NCBI RefSeq assembly: GCF_014203225.1
Contig: NZ_JACHIO010000026.1
Coordinates: 28,093-92,092 of the forward strand
DNA length: 64,000 nt
Origin: Granulicella mallensis
GTDB taxonomy: Bacteria > Acidobacteriota > Terriglobia > Terriglobales > Acidobacteriaceae
Reading direction: 5' to 3'
Shown: piece after piece, positions 38,047-46,181 of the stretch
Layout of the letters: each line of letters begins with the position of its first letter
Position numbering within the stretch: the stretch's first letter is position 1
Made by a program: the position numbers and the translations under genes
Notes under the pieces: generated by a model
What the model was told of the DNA's origin: nothing
Seen by the model: the letters and a program-made list of their open reading frames with translations, nothing else
Databases searched by the model: none

Positions 38047-39183
38047 TTACGGGTTCTTCCAATACTCATTGAAGCCACTATAGTCGGAAGGCATTGCCGC
38101 CAGAATCTTCCGACGCAGCTCCAGCATGTCGACTGAGCCGAGCGAACTATAGAGAACCTTGCCATTGGGTCCGAGCAGCACCGTGTAGGGCACGGCAGAC
38201 TGCCACTTTGGATCGAATGCCGCTTGCAGTGCTGCGGTATCGTCAGAGGCAAATAGGAGGTTGCGGCTGGTGGCATGTTTCTGCTGCAACAGCCGAAGAA
38301 CACCTGGCTTCTCATCCGGCATATTCGCGGATACTGTTACCAGTTTGAAGCCGCGGTCGGTGTACATGCGGAAGGTGTCCTGCAAGTCTGAGAACTCCGC
38401 TACGCAGGAACCGCACCAGGTGGCCCAGAAGCTGACCAGCGTGTAGTTATCACCCGCATTGGCGCGGAGCTTCTTCAGACCCTGAGCATCAATAGGTTCT
38501 ACCGTGACAGGCTGTGCTTCCAGCTTCTGCTCATAGGCCGTGCGGAGCGGTTCCTTATCCTGCCATTTCGTCGAGCAACCGAAGACACCAGTGTGAGATA
38601 CCGGGACAGGCTTATTGGCCAGCAACGCTTCAATCGCATTGCGTGCATCCTGTGTCTTCACCATCTCGATGCGATAGCTGTTATCCATGCGACCTTCATA
38701 GCGCAGATGACGCTCTTTATCGAAGATGAACACATGGGGCGTCGCCTGCGGGCCATAGGCTCGGGTTACAGACTGGGTCGCGCCATCGTACAGGTAAGGG
38801 TAATGAAGATGCTTGTACTGCACGCGAGTCTTCATCTCCTCCAGGGTGTCGCCGATGTCGGAAGAATCGAGTTCTTCGATGGTGGTTGCTTTCGGATCGT
38901 TGCCCTGGATGGCAACGACCGCGACGCCACGTTTGCTGCCCTCTTCATAGAGTTGTTCGATGCGGCGCTCATACATCTGCGCTATCGGGCAATGGTTGCA
39001 GGTGAAGACCACTACAAGAACAGGGCTGCTCGCATAGTCACTCAACTTGTGGATCTTCCCGTCCACGCCCGGTAGTGCAAAGTTCGGGGCAGGCGAGCCT
39101 ACGGAAAGGATGGGGTGTGAAGTCTGTCCATGAAGGGCCAGCGACATGAGCGAGGTGAGGGCAAAGGTAATCAGCTTCCGCAT
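38047..39183 (-). CDS. secreted tandem redoxin protein (AhpC/TSA-like plus TlpA-like)
   Basis: This 378-residue exported protein (signal ending LALHGQ) has two thioredoxin folds. The first (about 25-190) is redoxin-like, with VGSPAPNFALPGVDG and a CNHCP site near residue 61. The second (about 235-375) is TlpA/ResA-like, with VSFWATWCGSCVAEF near 258. Two CxxC pairs suggest a periplasmic thiol-disulfide or peroxide-handling role. I use the ATG at 39183, with AGGGAG 8 bases upstream; the longer frame to 39300 overlaps the previous gene. It lies 37 bases after the isomerase-like gene and is probably co-transcribed. The link to sugar catabolism is unclear. Confidence 0.87.
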   Translation of the reverse strand: MRKLITFALTSLMSLALHGQTSHPILSVGSPAPNFALPGVDGKIHKLSDYASSPVLVVVFTCNHCPIAQMYERRIEQLYEEGSKRGVAVVAIQGNDPKATTIEELDSSDIGDTLEEMKTRVQYKHLHYPYLYDGATQSVTRAYGPQATPHVFIFDKERHLRYEGRMDNSYRIEMVKTQDARNAIEALLANKPVPVSHTGVFGCSTKWQDKEPLRTAYEQKLEAQPVTVEPIDAQGLKKLRANAGDNYTLVSFWATWCGSCVAEFSDLQDTFRMYTDRGFKLVTVSANMPDEKPGVLRLLQQKHATSRNLLFASDDTAALQAAFDPKWQSAVPYTVLLGPNGKVLYSSLGSVDMLELRRKILAAMPSDYSGFNEYWKNP

Positions 39184-39220
39184 CGTATTTCTCCCTGCAA
39201 CGGCCCATGGTGAGCCGCAG

Positions 39221-40024
39221 TTATGCGAGATGTCTCGCAAAGGTAATCTCCTGCACCATGTCCCGATCGACGTCGCCTTCTTTCTCGTACTCGACGGCAA
39301 TCAGACCGGGAAACTTCTGGCGGTGCAGTTCGTGCATGACTTCAGGAATCTTTGCGACTCCGCTGCCGAGCAGCACGTTCACTTCGCCACCCTTTGCCTG
39401 GACGTCTTTCAGGTGCACCATCCGCAGGCGGGGCGCCAGCTTACGAATGGCATCCGCTGGATCGTAGCCGCAGGATGCGAAATGGCCCGTGTCCGCTGTC
39501 GCCCCCATGGTGTGGGAAAGTGTGGAAAGTGCGTTCAGAACGTCTTCGGGGCTTTCGTAGGCGAATTTGGTATTCGGAAAGAAATGGTTGTGGATTCCGA
39601 AGGTCAGCCCTTCCTGCGTCAGGCGCTGATCGATCCGGTTGAGAATACTTCCCGTTGCGTCGCCGGTGATATTGCTGCAGCCCAGCAGCTTCGCGAAGCG
39701 CACCGCGTTTTCAACGTCCTGGTCATCTTTGAGGGTGGCGGCATAGTACGAGACGCAACGAATGCCGGCGCGATCCAGCTTCGCCCTTGTGTCGCGGAAT
39801 AACTGATCCTGAGGGTGATGCATTAGCATGAACTCGCCGCGAGACATCTCGATCTCTCGAATGTGAAGCGCGTTCAGTTGAATCACCATGTCGTCTATCG
39901 AGAGGCCGTGATAGCTGTATGTGCCTACTCCAACATTGAGTTTGCTGAGAGCAAAGAGGGGTGTAGCGGCGCTGATCAGGCCGCTGGCTGCGGCAAGCTT
40001 CACAAAACCTCTGCGCGTCGTCAT
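39221..40024 (-). CDS. Tat-exported sugar phosphate isomerase/epimerase-like TIM-barrel protein
   Basis: This 267-residue protein has an AP-endonuclease-2/xylose-isomerase-like barrel. The N-terminus TTRRGFVKLAAASGLISA is a twin-arginine signal, so despite the family name it should act outside the cytoplasm on free, unphosphorylated sugar. Probable metal ligands of the fold are visible: Glu in IREIEMS, His in FGIHNHF, Asp and His in ADTGHF, and Glu in IAVEYEKEG. The context of two secreted ThuA proteins and glycosidases suggests periplasmic sugar modification, for example the 3-keto-glycoside chemistry known for some relatives (inference). It is first in a two-gene unit with the redoxin gene. 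Confidence 0.88.
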   Translation of the reverse strand: MTTRRGFVKLAAASGLISAATPLFALSKLNVGVGTYSYHGLSIDDMVIQLNALHIREIEMSRGEFMLMHHPQDQLFRDTRAKLDRAGIRCVSYYAATLKDDQDVENAVRFAKLLGCSNITGDATGSILNRIDQRLTQEGLTFGIHNHFFPNTKFAYESPEDVLNALSTLSHTMGATADTGHFASCGYDPADAIRKLAPRLRMVHLKDVQAKGGEVNVLLGSGVAKIPEVMHELHRQKFPGLIAVEYEKEGDVDRDMVQEITFARHLA

Positions 40025-40145
40025 GGAGGTATCATCCTTGCTGTTTCTTCCAGATCTGGCGGTTTATAAGGTTCGCTAACAAAGTCGCCATGCCAGCCAG
40101 TTGACCACATCGGAAACAGGCTGTCAAAGATATCTAGAAAAGGGC

Positions 40146-41348
40146 TCAGAGGGCAGGCTGGGGAAGCAGAACGCCCGGGATCGCATCGAGAGCCAGGGAG
40201 ATCGCACCCCACAGTACGGCACGGTTGCCGGGGGCGCTGGAGCCTACCTTGGTTACGGCAAACTCGTCTCCCTCCAGTTGTTTTCGCACCAAATCGATCA
40301 GGGCAGGGTGGCTGCCGACTTCTCCGCCGAGGAGAATCAGGCCGGGGTTCAGAATCAGCGACAGATCCACAATGATGTCGGCCACGATCTCTGCCCGATG
40401 GAGAACGATCTTTTCCGCGCGGGGATCTCCGGCCTGCGCCAGATTCAGGATTCCCACCGCATCGATCTCTCTTGCGGTCCGGGCCGCTTTCCCGGTTTCC
40501 TCCTGCCAGCTCTTCAGAATTCCTGAACTTGTGAGTACCATTTCGAGTTCGCCGAACTCATGGATGGTGGGCTGTCTGCGTGAGATGGAAGGTAGCCGAA
40601 GATAGGCGATCTCTCCGGCAGACCATTGCGAGCCGTGATGAATTCTGCCGCCCAGGAAGATACCTGCACCAACATTTGTACCGATGTTGATGAAGACAAA
40701 GTTCTTTTCGGCCTGAGCCGTTCCGCAGTAATGCTCGCCCAGAGCGGCCAGGTTCATGTCGTTTTCGACGATTACCAGGCAATTGGCGATCTTGGTGAGC
40801 ATGGCGCGCAAGGGCACGGAGCGCCAGCCCTCCAGCGTGCTGATGGACAGGACGCTGCCTTCCTCCACATTGGTAATCGCGGGTACGCCGACGACCAGCG
40901 CCAGCAGTTGTTCGCGCGTCTTCTTCTGTTTCTTCAGCAGAGCCTTCAGCTCGTCTCCGATGTAGCCGCAGATGGCCTCAGGAGTCGTTTTCTGCTTTAG
41001 GAGGGAGAATTTGCTTGTATCGAGTTCGTTTCCGTTCAGGTCCGTGAGAAGAAGCGATATGCTTTCGGCGGAGATCTCCGTGGCCAGCAGGCAACCCCGT
41101 TCCGCCTTGAAGCGGATCATATCCGGCGGCCGGCCTCCACTGGATTCTCCCTCGCCCAGAGGTTCGACCAGGCCTTCGGCCAGCAGATCCTTTACTACAT
41201 TGGTGATCGTCGGAGCGCTCAGATTGGAAGCGCGAACCAGATCCGCCCTGGAACATGAGCCGCATTCGCGCAGAAGCTTCAGGATGCTGTGCGCATTCGC
41301 GTGACGCAAGACGGAGGGCCGGCCGATTGGAATAGACTTTTTCTTCAC
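40146..41348 (-). CDS. ROK family transcriptional repressor (NagC/XylR type)
   Basis: This 400-residue regulator has a winged helix-turn-helix at about 20-80 (LLRECGSCSRADLVRASNLSAPTITNVVKDLLAEGLV, then SGGRPP), followed by a full ROK sugar-binding domain (VVGVPAI, ENDMNLAALGE, INIGTNVGAG, LLGGEV). The zinc-binding part usual in ROK proteins is altered: GEIGH reads GEIAY and the Cys cluster is absent. The ROK kinase at 44195 has the same change, so the two probably bind the same unusual ligand. The start is a GTG at 41348 with GGA upstream. It is divergent from the SIS operon, and the candidate operator at 41485 lies between them. Confidence 0.92.
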   Translation of the reverse strand: MKKKSIPIGRPSVLRHANAHSILKLLRECGSCSRADLVRASNLSAPTITNVVKDLLAEGLVEPLGEGESSGGRPPDMIRFKAERGCLLATEISAESISLLLTDLNGNELDTSKFSLLKQKTTPEAICGYIGDELKALLKKQKKTREQLLALVVGVPAITNVEEGSVLSISTLEGWRSVPLRAMLTKIANCLVIVENDMNLAALGEHYCGTAQAEKNFVFINIGTNVGAGIFLGGRIHHGSQWSAGEIAYLRLPSISRRQPTIHEFGELEMVLTSSGILKSWQEETGKAARTAREIDAVGILNLAQAGDPRAEKIVLHRAEIVADIIVDLSLILNPGLILLGGEVGSHPALIDLVRKQLEGDEFAVTKVGSSAPGNRAVLWGAISLALDAIPGVLLPQPAL

Positions 41349-41484
41349 TTTGTTCCGGAGAATATACAGTTCCCAGAGTTACTATATGCCAGCGATGAGG
41401 CACAGTCACCTGGATTGTGTACTCGTACCACTCTCATAAACCGTCTCATGCAAAGAAGTTCTTGCTTTCTGTCTCTTGTCGAAT

Positions 41485-41507
41485 GATACTAAGTAAACAT
41501 TAGGAAG
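41485..41507. promoter_or_regulatory. candidate ROK operator in the ROK/SIS divergent gap
   Basis: This stretch holds GATACTAA, TAAAC, TTA and GAAG blocks shared in order and spacing with 32389-32411 on the opposite strand (20 of 23 identical). It lies between the repressor (start 41348) and the SIS gene (start 41658), the expected place for autoregulation and operon control. Confidence 0.58.
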
Positions 41508-41657
41508 TATATGGCCGGAAGCCGGTGATGCAGAGGTTATAGCGTTGTTCGTTACCCCCATGAGAGTTTGCGGCATAGCTCCAGGAGCATGCCAGAGGGG
41601 CGAATCCCGTGAAGAAGAGAACGTGGTTGTTGTGAATTTTCCGGATCGAGGAGTGGA

Positions 41658-42761
41658 ATGGGAGAAGTGAGTCAAAAAGCACCACGCTGGATCTCTGGGA
41701 TCGAGCCCTCGAAGGAACTGCTTGCGGCCAACGGGACACAGATCCTCGAGATAGAGTGCCGGGAGCAGCCGGATCGGCTTCGCGACTTGATTCGGGCCTA
41801 TCGCAGCGATCCGGCCCTTCGCGCCGAGTTGAAGAAGTTCCGGGATATTGCAGCAAAGAAAGGGCCAATCCTCTTCATCGGTATGGGCGCCTCCTTCTGC
41901 TCTTCCATCAGTGGCTCGGTACTTCTTCAGACGTACGGACGGTCCTCGTATTCAGTCGACGCGGGCGAGTGGCTGCACTATGCGCGGCCAACCTGGGATG
42001 ATGCGGCACTGTCCGTGCTGCTTACTACCTCCGGTGAGAGCGCCGAGTTGGTAGAACTCTTCAAACTGGGCGGCGACAGGGAACTGGGACTCATTTGCAA
42101 CAACCCCGCGAGTACCTGCTGGAGACTGGCGGAAAACAAGCTTCCGATTATGGCTGGCCCAGAGTACGGCAATGCGACGAAGACCTACACCAACGCTACG
42201 GCTGCTTCCATCATCCTCGCGTCGGAGATGCTGGGCCGTCCCTGGGAGGATGAGGCTGCGCACGTGGCGGAGATCTTTGCGGCGAACCTGGACCCCGTCT
42301 TCGCGCTGCGCGGCGAACTTGAAGCGTTCTGCCGGGGGGCGGCCAATACGGAGATTATCGGTCGCGGAGCGGCTTACGGTGGCGCTATTATGAGCGCGCT
42401 CTGCATTCGCGAGATGAGCGGTCACAGGGCGGCGGCGCATACCGGCGCAGGATTCCGGCATGGCCCCAATCTGGATGTGGATGCCTCCCACGTGGCGATC
42501 ATCTTCGCTCTCGGGCGGGTTGCGGCACTGGGAGTCAAGCTCGCAGAGGAGTGCAATCGTCGCGGCGGTAAGGTTGTTCTGGTGAGTACGGAAAGCCACG
42601 AGGCGACCGACAAGCTATTTCCTGTCCGGATCGATGCGGTTCCGGAGCCCTGGGAGGGCATCACCTCGCTGCTGGTACCGCAGGCGTTGACCCTTGGCAT
42701 GGTGGAGAGAACAGGATGCCGGCTCCCGCCACGTTTTCAATACGGCGTGATGGAACAGTAG
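41658..42761 (+). CDS. SIS-domain sugar-phosphate isomerase/deaminase (GlmS/NagB-II/FrlB-like)
   Basis: This 367-residue cytoplasmic enzyme has two SIS lobes like the isomerase half of GlmS. The first lobe shows the phospho-sugar loop LFIGMGASFCSSISGS, DAGEWLHY (equivalent to the conserved Glu of GlmS) and LLTTSGESAELVELF. The second lobe shows IIGRGAAYGGAIMSALCIREMSGHRAAAHTGAGFRHGP, with the catalytic Glu and His. Relatives either deaminate glucosamine-6-phosphate (NagB-II) or cleave Amadori sugar phosphates (FrlB, FraB). GH20 and a ROK kinase nearby favour the amino-sugar reaction; the amino-acid permease in the operon favours the second. It is the first of six genes. GAGGAG precedes the ATG. 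Confidence 0.88.
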   Translation: MGEVSQKAPRWISGIEPSKELLAANGTQILEIECREQPDRLRDLIRAYRSDPALRAELKKFRDIAAKKGPILFIGMGASFCSSISGSVLLQTYGRSSYSVDAGEWLHYARPTWDDAALSVLLTTSGESAELVELFKLGGDRELGLICNNPASTCWRLAENKLPIMAGPEYGNATKTYTNATAASIILASEMLGRPWEDEAAHVAEIFAANLDPVFALRGELEAFCRGAANTEIIGRGAAYGGAIMSALCIREMSGHRAAAHTGAGFRHGPNLDVDASHVAIIFALGRVAALGVKLAEECNRRGGKVVLVSTESHEATDKLFPVRIDAVPEPWEGITSLLVPQALTLGMVERTGCRLPPRFQYGVMEQ

Positions 42762-42763
42762 AT

Positions 42764-44170
42764 ATGAGCACCTTCGTCAGTCGAGAGGAAATCTTGCCCA
42801 ACACGGAAACCGTTCTACAAACCCACGTCCGCCGAAACTTCATCTGGAAGGTGTCCTTTATTGCGGGCCTGGGGGGCATTCTCTACGGCTTCGACATGGG
42901 TATCATCGCGGCCGCCTTGATCTTTGTGCGCGAATCCTTTTCGCTTTCCACGCGCATGGAAGAGGTGGTGGTGAGCATCGTGCTGGTCGGCGCGATGTTG
43001 GGTGCGATTGCGGGAGGCAGCATTGCGGACCGAATCGGCAGACGTGCCACGCTGCTCTGGGGCGGAGGCATCTTCCTCGTCGCCTCACTCCTTGCTCCGG
43101 CATCGCCGAACGCGGCTACGCTGATCGTGGCACGCGCTCTGCTTGGAATCGCGATCGGCTTTACGTCCGTTACTGCCCCTGTCTATATCTCCGAGTTGGC
43201 GCCTCCGCAGTCTCGCGGGAGGCTTATCGGACTGTACCAGTTTGCGCTCACGGTGGGGATCGCGCTGGCGGACCTGGTGGGATATTGGTTTGCCGGACAA
43301 CATGCGTGGCGGCTGATGTTTGGCCTGGGAGCCGCGCCAGCAGCCCTGTTTGTCGTTTTGCTCCTCACCCTTCCGGAGAGCCCTCGCTGGCTTTTTGCGC
43401 AGAACCGGGTTGCCGAGGCGCAGTCTGTGTTGAGCTCCTATACCGATGAAGCTGGTGCCAGGCTGCTGGTTGAAGATATTCGTTCTGCCCTGGAGCTCAA
43501 GGTGGAAAAGCGCTGGAGCGCCCTTTGGAGCCCTGCTGTCCGCGGCTGTCTCCTGATCGCGGTCGGATTCACCGTTCTGCAGCAGGTTACCGGCATCAAC
43601 ACGATCATCTATTACGGACCGCGAATCTTTTCTCTTGCGGGTATCACCTCGAACAGGAGTGCGATCTTCGCGACCCTGCTGGTTGCCGTAACCAATGTGC
43701 TGGCCACGATCATTGCGCTGGTACTGGTGGACCGGGTGGGCCGCAAGCCATTGCTCTATGCGGGCATTAGCGGCATGACTGTCTCGCTCTTTCTGTTGGC
43801 GTATTCGTTTCACAATCCAGCGGCCTTCGGAGCAGCACCCGGCATCATCGCGACGATCTGCCTGATGGTCTACATCACCTGCTTTGCCTTCAGCATGGGG
43901 CCTATCGCCTGGATTCTGGTCTCAGAGGTATTCCCCCTGCAGTTGCGAGGTCGTGGTGTTGCCGCAGCTTCGCTCGGCTCCGGAGCCGCTAATTTTTTAG
44001 TCTCGATCACCTTTCTGTCGCTCATTAAAGTTGCGGGCAATTCAGTCACCTTCATCATCTACGGAGCTTTTTGTATCGTTACGCTGCTTTTTGTGCGCTT
44101 CATCGTCCCGGAGACAAAAGGGCGTGAACTGGAGAGCATCAGCGCCGGACACGGTGCAACTGTGTCCTAA
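42764..44170 (+). CDS. MFS sugar porter (sugar:proton symporter)
   Basis: This inner-membrane transporter of 468 residues has 12 predicted helices. Sugar-porter signatures are clear: GFDMGIIAAAL in helix 1, DRIGRRATLLWGG between helices 2 and 3, PESPRWL before the central loop, QQVTGINTIIYYGPRIF in helix 7, DRVGRKPLLYAG and the VSEVFPLQLRGRG motif. I use the ATG at 42764, two bases after the SIS stop, which implies translational coupling; the longer frame from 42716 would overlap that gene. It probably imports the monosaccharide that the following ROK kinase phosphorylates. Confidence 0.92.
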   Translation: MSTFVSREEILPNTETVLQTHVRRNFIWKVSFIAGLGGILYGFDMGIIAAALIFVRESFSLSTRMEEVVVSIVLVGAMLGAIAGGSIADRIGRRATLLWGGGIFLVASLLAPASPNAATLIVARALLGIAIGFTSVTAPVYISELAPPQSRGRLIGLYQFALTVGIALADLVGYWFAGQHAWRLMFGLGAAPAALFVVLLLTLPESPRWLFAQNRVAEAQSVLSSYTDEAGARLLVEDIRSALELKVEKRWSALWSPAVRGCLLIAVGFTVLQQVTGINTIIYYGPRIFSLAGITSNRSAIFATLLVAVTNVLATIIALVLVDRVGRKPLLYAGISGMTVSLFLLAYSFHNPAAFGAAPGIIATICLMVYITCFAFSMGPIAWILVSEVFPLQLRGRGVAAASLGSGAANFLVSITFLSLIKVAGNSVTFIIYGAFCIVTLLFVRFIVPETKGRELESISAGHGATVS

Positions 44171-44194
44171 GGGAACACAAGAGAAACCATCATC

Positions 44195-45232
44195 ATGCAA
44201 ACCCGCTTACACGAGGCAATTTCAGGAATGACACAACGGCAGACTCAGAGCCCCATCGCTGTCCATAAGAACTCTGTGGCAACAGAGGACACTGGCTATG
44301 TCGCCGGCATAGATCTTGGAGCGACGAATTTACGCCTGGCGCTTGCTGATATGTCCGGCACTGTCCTGGGGCGGTGGGATTCCTCTACCGCAGGCGTTCG
44401 CGGTGCGGAGGCGGTGATCTCGCTCATCAAGGAAGGTGTGGAGAGTCTCCTGCAGAAGGTCTCCGCGCCGCGTGAGGCGCTGAAGGCCGTTGCAGCCGGC
44501 GCTCCCGGTATTACCGACGTCGATGCGGGAATCGTGATCGCAACATCCTATCTCATGGGCTGGCGAGACGTTCCTCTGCGCGCTCTGCTTGAGGGCGCCT
44601 TCAACACACCGGCCACAGTGGATAACGATGTGAACCTTGCGGCCATCGGCGAAAGCTGGACGGGTGCTGCAAAGGGCGTACGCGATTTCGTGTTCGTTGC
44701 GATTGGAACCGGTGTTGGCGCAAGTCTCATCCTGAACGGCAGTCCCTACCGGGGAAGGGCCTGGGCGGCGGGCGAAATCGGCTACATGCTTGTGCCCGGC
44801 ACCTCGGGCATCCCGGGGGATCGTGGTGAACCCGGAGCTCTCGAGAGCATGATCGGAGGCGAAGGCATCAAGGCGGAATGGCAGAATCTTTGGAGTGCGG
44901 AGAGCACGGCACTGCCGAAGGATCTGACTGCGACCCAGATCTTCGATCATGCGCTTGCCGGAGATTCGCTGGCGCAGACCCTTCTGCAGCAGACGGCTCG
45001 CATCCTGGCATATGCCATCTACAACATGACCCTGGTGTTGAACTGCCCGCTCTTCGTGCTGGGTGGAGGCGTCGGAATGCACCCGGCACTCTGCAGCGAA
45101 ACGCAAAAGATGCTGGAGAAATTAAATATGCGAACCCAGCCAGAACTGGCGCACAGTGCTTTGGGAACGGATGCGCAGCTAATGGGAGCCCTGCGTCTGG
45201 CGCTCGATACGGCAGGCTCTCTTCGCAGATAA
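44195..45232 (+). CDS. ROK family sugar kinase without the zinc site
   Basis: This cytoplasmic ATP-dependent sugar kinase has 345 residues. ATP-binding and catalytic motifs are intact: GIDLGATNLRLALAD (phosphate 1), VDNDVNLAAIGE with the catalytic Asp, AIGTGVGASLI (phosphate 2) and VLGGGVG. The usual GEIGH and CxCGxxGCxE zinc elements read GEIGYM and GDRGEPGALE, so His and all Cys are lost. That His contacts the sugar in glucokinases, so an altered substrate is likely. It is very similar to the ROK repressor at 40146 over GWRxVPLRAxL and the catalytic region. The start is uncertain between 44195 and an ATG at 44228 preceded by AGGA. It is the third gene of the operon. Confidence 0.9.
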   Translation: MQTRLHEAISGMTQRQTQSPIAVHKNSVATEDTGYVAGIDLGATNLRLALADMSGTVLGRWDSSTAGVRGAEAVISLIKEGVESLLQKVSAPREALKAVAAGAPGITDVDAGIVIATSYLMGWRDVPLRALLEGAFNTPATVDNDVNLAAIGESWTGAAKGVRDFVFVAIGTGVGASLILNGSPYRGRAWAAGEIGYMLVPGTSGIPGDRGEPGALESMIGGEGIKAEWQNLWSAESTALPKDLTATQIFDHALAGDSLAQTLLQQTARILAYAIYNMTLVLNCPLFVLGGGVGMHPALCSETQKMLEKLNMRTQPELAHSALGTDAQLMGALRLALDTAGSLRR

Positions 45233-45285
45233 CGGTTGATAGCGAATCATTTCAAACTACGGCTCAACAATGAAAGGTGATGCTC

Positions 45286-46143
45286 ATGCGATTTGCTGTA
45301 TTCAGTAGTGAAGGACGGGAAGGGCTCGCGGTAACAGCTCCGGGTGGGGAGTTCCACGGTCTGTTCAGCGGAGATGCAGGGTACCCCGGATCGCTGGATA
45401 GTCTCGTACGGAAGGGCCGCAGTGCGCTCGATGCGGCAGCGGTGGCATTAGGGAAGGGATTCGCCGTCGATCTCGACAAGGTCACACTGCACCCACCGCT
45501 ATCGGCTCCCGGAAAGATCATCTGTGTGGGGCTCAACTACGTCGATCATTCGATTGAGAGCGGCTTCGTCGTGCCGGACTATCCCACCATCTTCACGCGT
45601 TTTACCTCCAGTCTGCTTGGCGCCGGTACGCCTATTATTCGTCCCACGGTTTCGACCCAGTTGGATTACGAAGGCGAGATGGTTGCCGTCATCGGCGTTG
45701 CCGGACGACACATTGCGGAGCAGGACGCTCTCGACCACGTGATCGGCTATTCGATCTTCAACGACGCCTCGGTTCGTGACTATCAGAAGAAGTCTCCGCA
45801 ATGGACCATCGGAAAGAACTTCGACAATACAGGGGCGTTCGGTCCTTACCTGGTAACTGCCGACGAGCTCTCGCCCGGAGGGAAAGGGTTGCACATCCAG
45901 ACCCGACTGAACGGCACCGTGGTCCAGGATGCTTCGACGGATGACATGGTGTTCAGCGTGGCGCGGCTGATCTCGATCCTGAGTGAAGCGATTACGCTTT
46001 CTCCTGGAGATATCTTCGTGACCGGTACACCGGCAGGTGTTGGCATGGCACGAAAGCCGCCGCTGTTTATGAAGCATGGTGATGTCTGTGAAGTCGAGAT
46101 AGAAGGAATCGGTATCTTGCGCAACACCGTACAGGACGAATAA
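45286..46143 (+). CDS. fumarylacetoacetate hydrolase family protein
   Basis: This 285-residue cytoplasmic enzyme of the FAH family hydrolyses or decarboxylates a 2-keto or diketo acid. The family core is complete: KIICVGLNYVDHSIE, the metal-ligand EGEMVAVIG (Glu-x-Glu), YSIFNDASVRDYQ, WTIGKNFDNTGAFGPYLV and LSPGDIFVTGTPAGVGM. I use the ATG at 45286, because AAAGGTGA precedes by 6 bases and the conserved MRFAVF begins there; the frame opens at a GTG nine bases earlier. Relatives act on 2,4-diketo-3-deoxy sugars, acylpyruvates or oxaloacetate. In this operon it suggests an acid-forming branch of the sugar or amino-acid pathway. Confidence 0.9.
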   Translation: MRFAVFSSEGREGLAVTAPGGEFHGLFSGDAGYPGSLDSLVRKGRSALDAAAVALGKGFAVDLDKVTLHPPLSAPGKIICVGLNYVDHSIESGFVVPDYPTIFTRFTSSLLGAGTPIIRPTVSTQLDYEGEMVAVIGVAGRHIAEQDALDHVIGYSIFNDASVRDYQKKSPQWTIGKNFDNTGAFGPYLVTADELSPGGKGLHIQTRLNGTVVQDASTDDMVFSVARLISILSEAITLSPGDIFVTGTPAGVGMARKPPLFMKHGDVCEVEIEGIGILRNTVQDE

Positions 46144-46181
46144 GCGCTGCAGAACTGTCAACCACCTAGTCAAGGGGCACT

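Noticed and set aside
43085..43813. 242-codon leftward frame inside the MFS porter
   Set aside because: It is antisense to helices and sugar-porter motifs and is strongly charged without domains.
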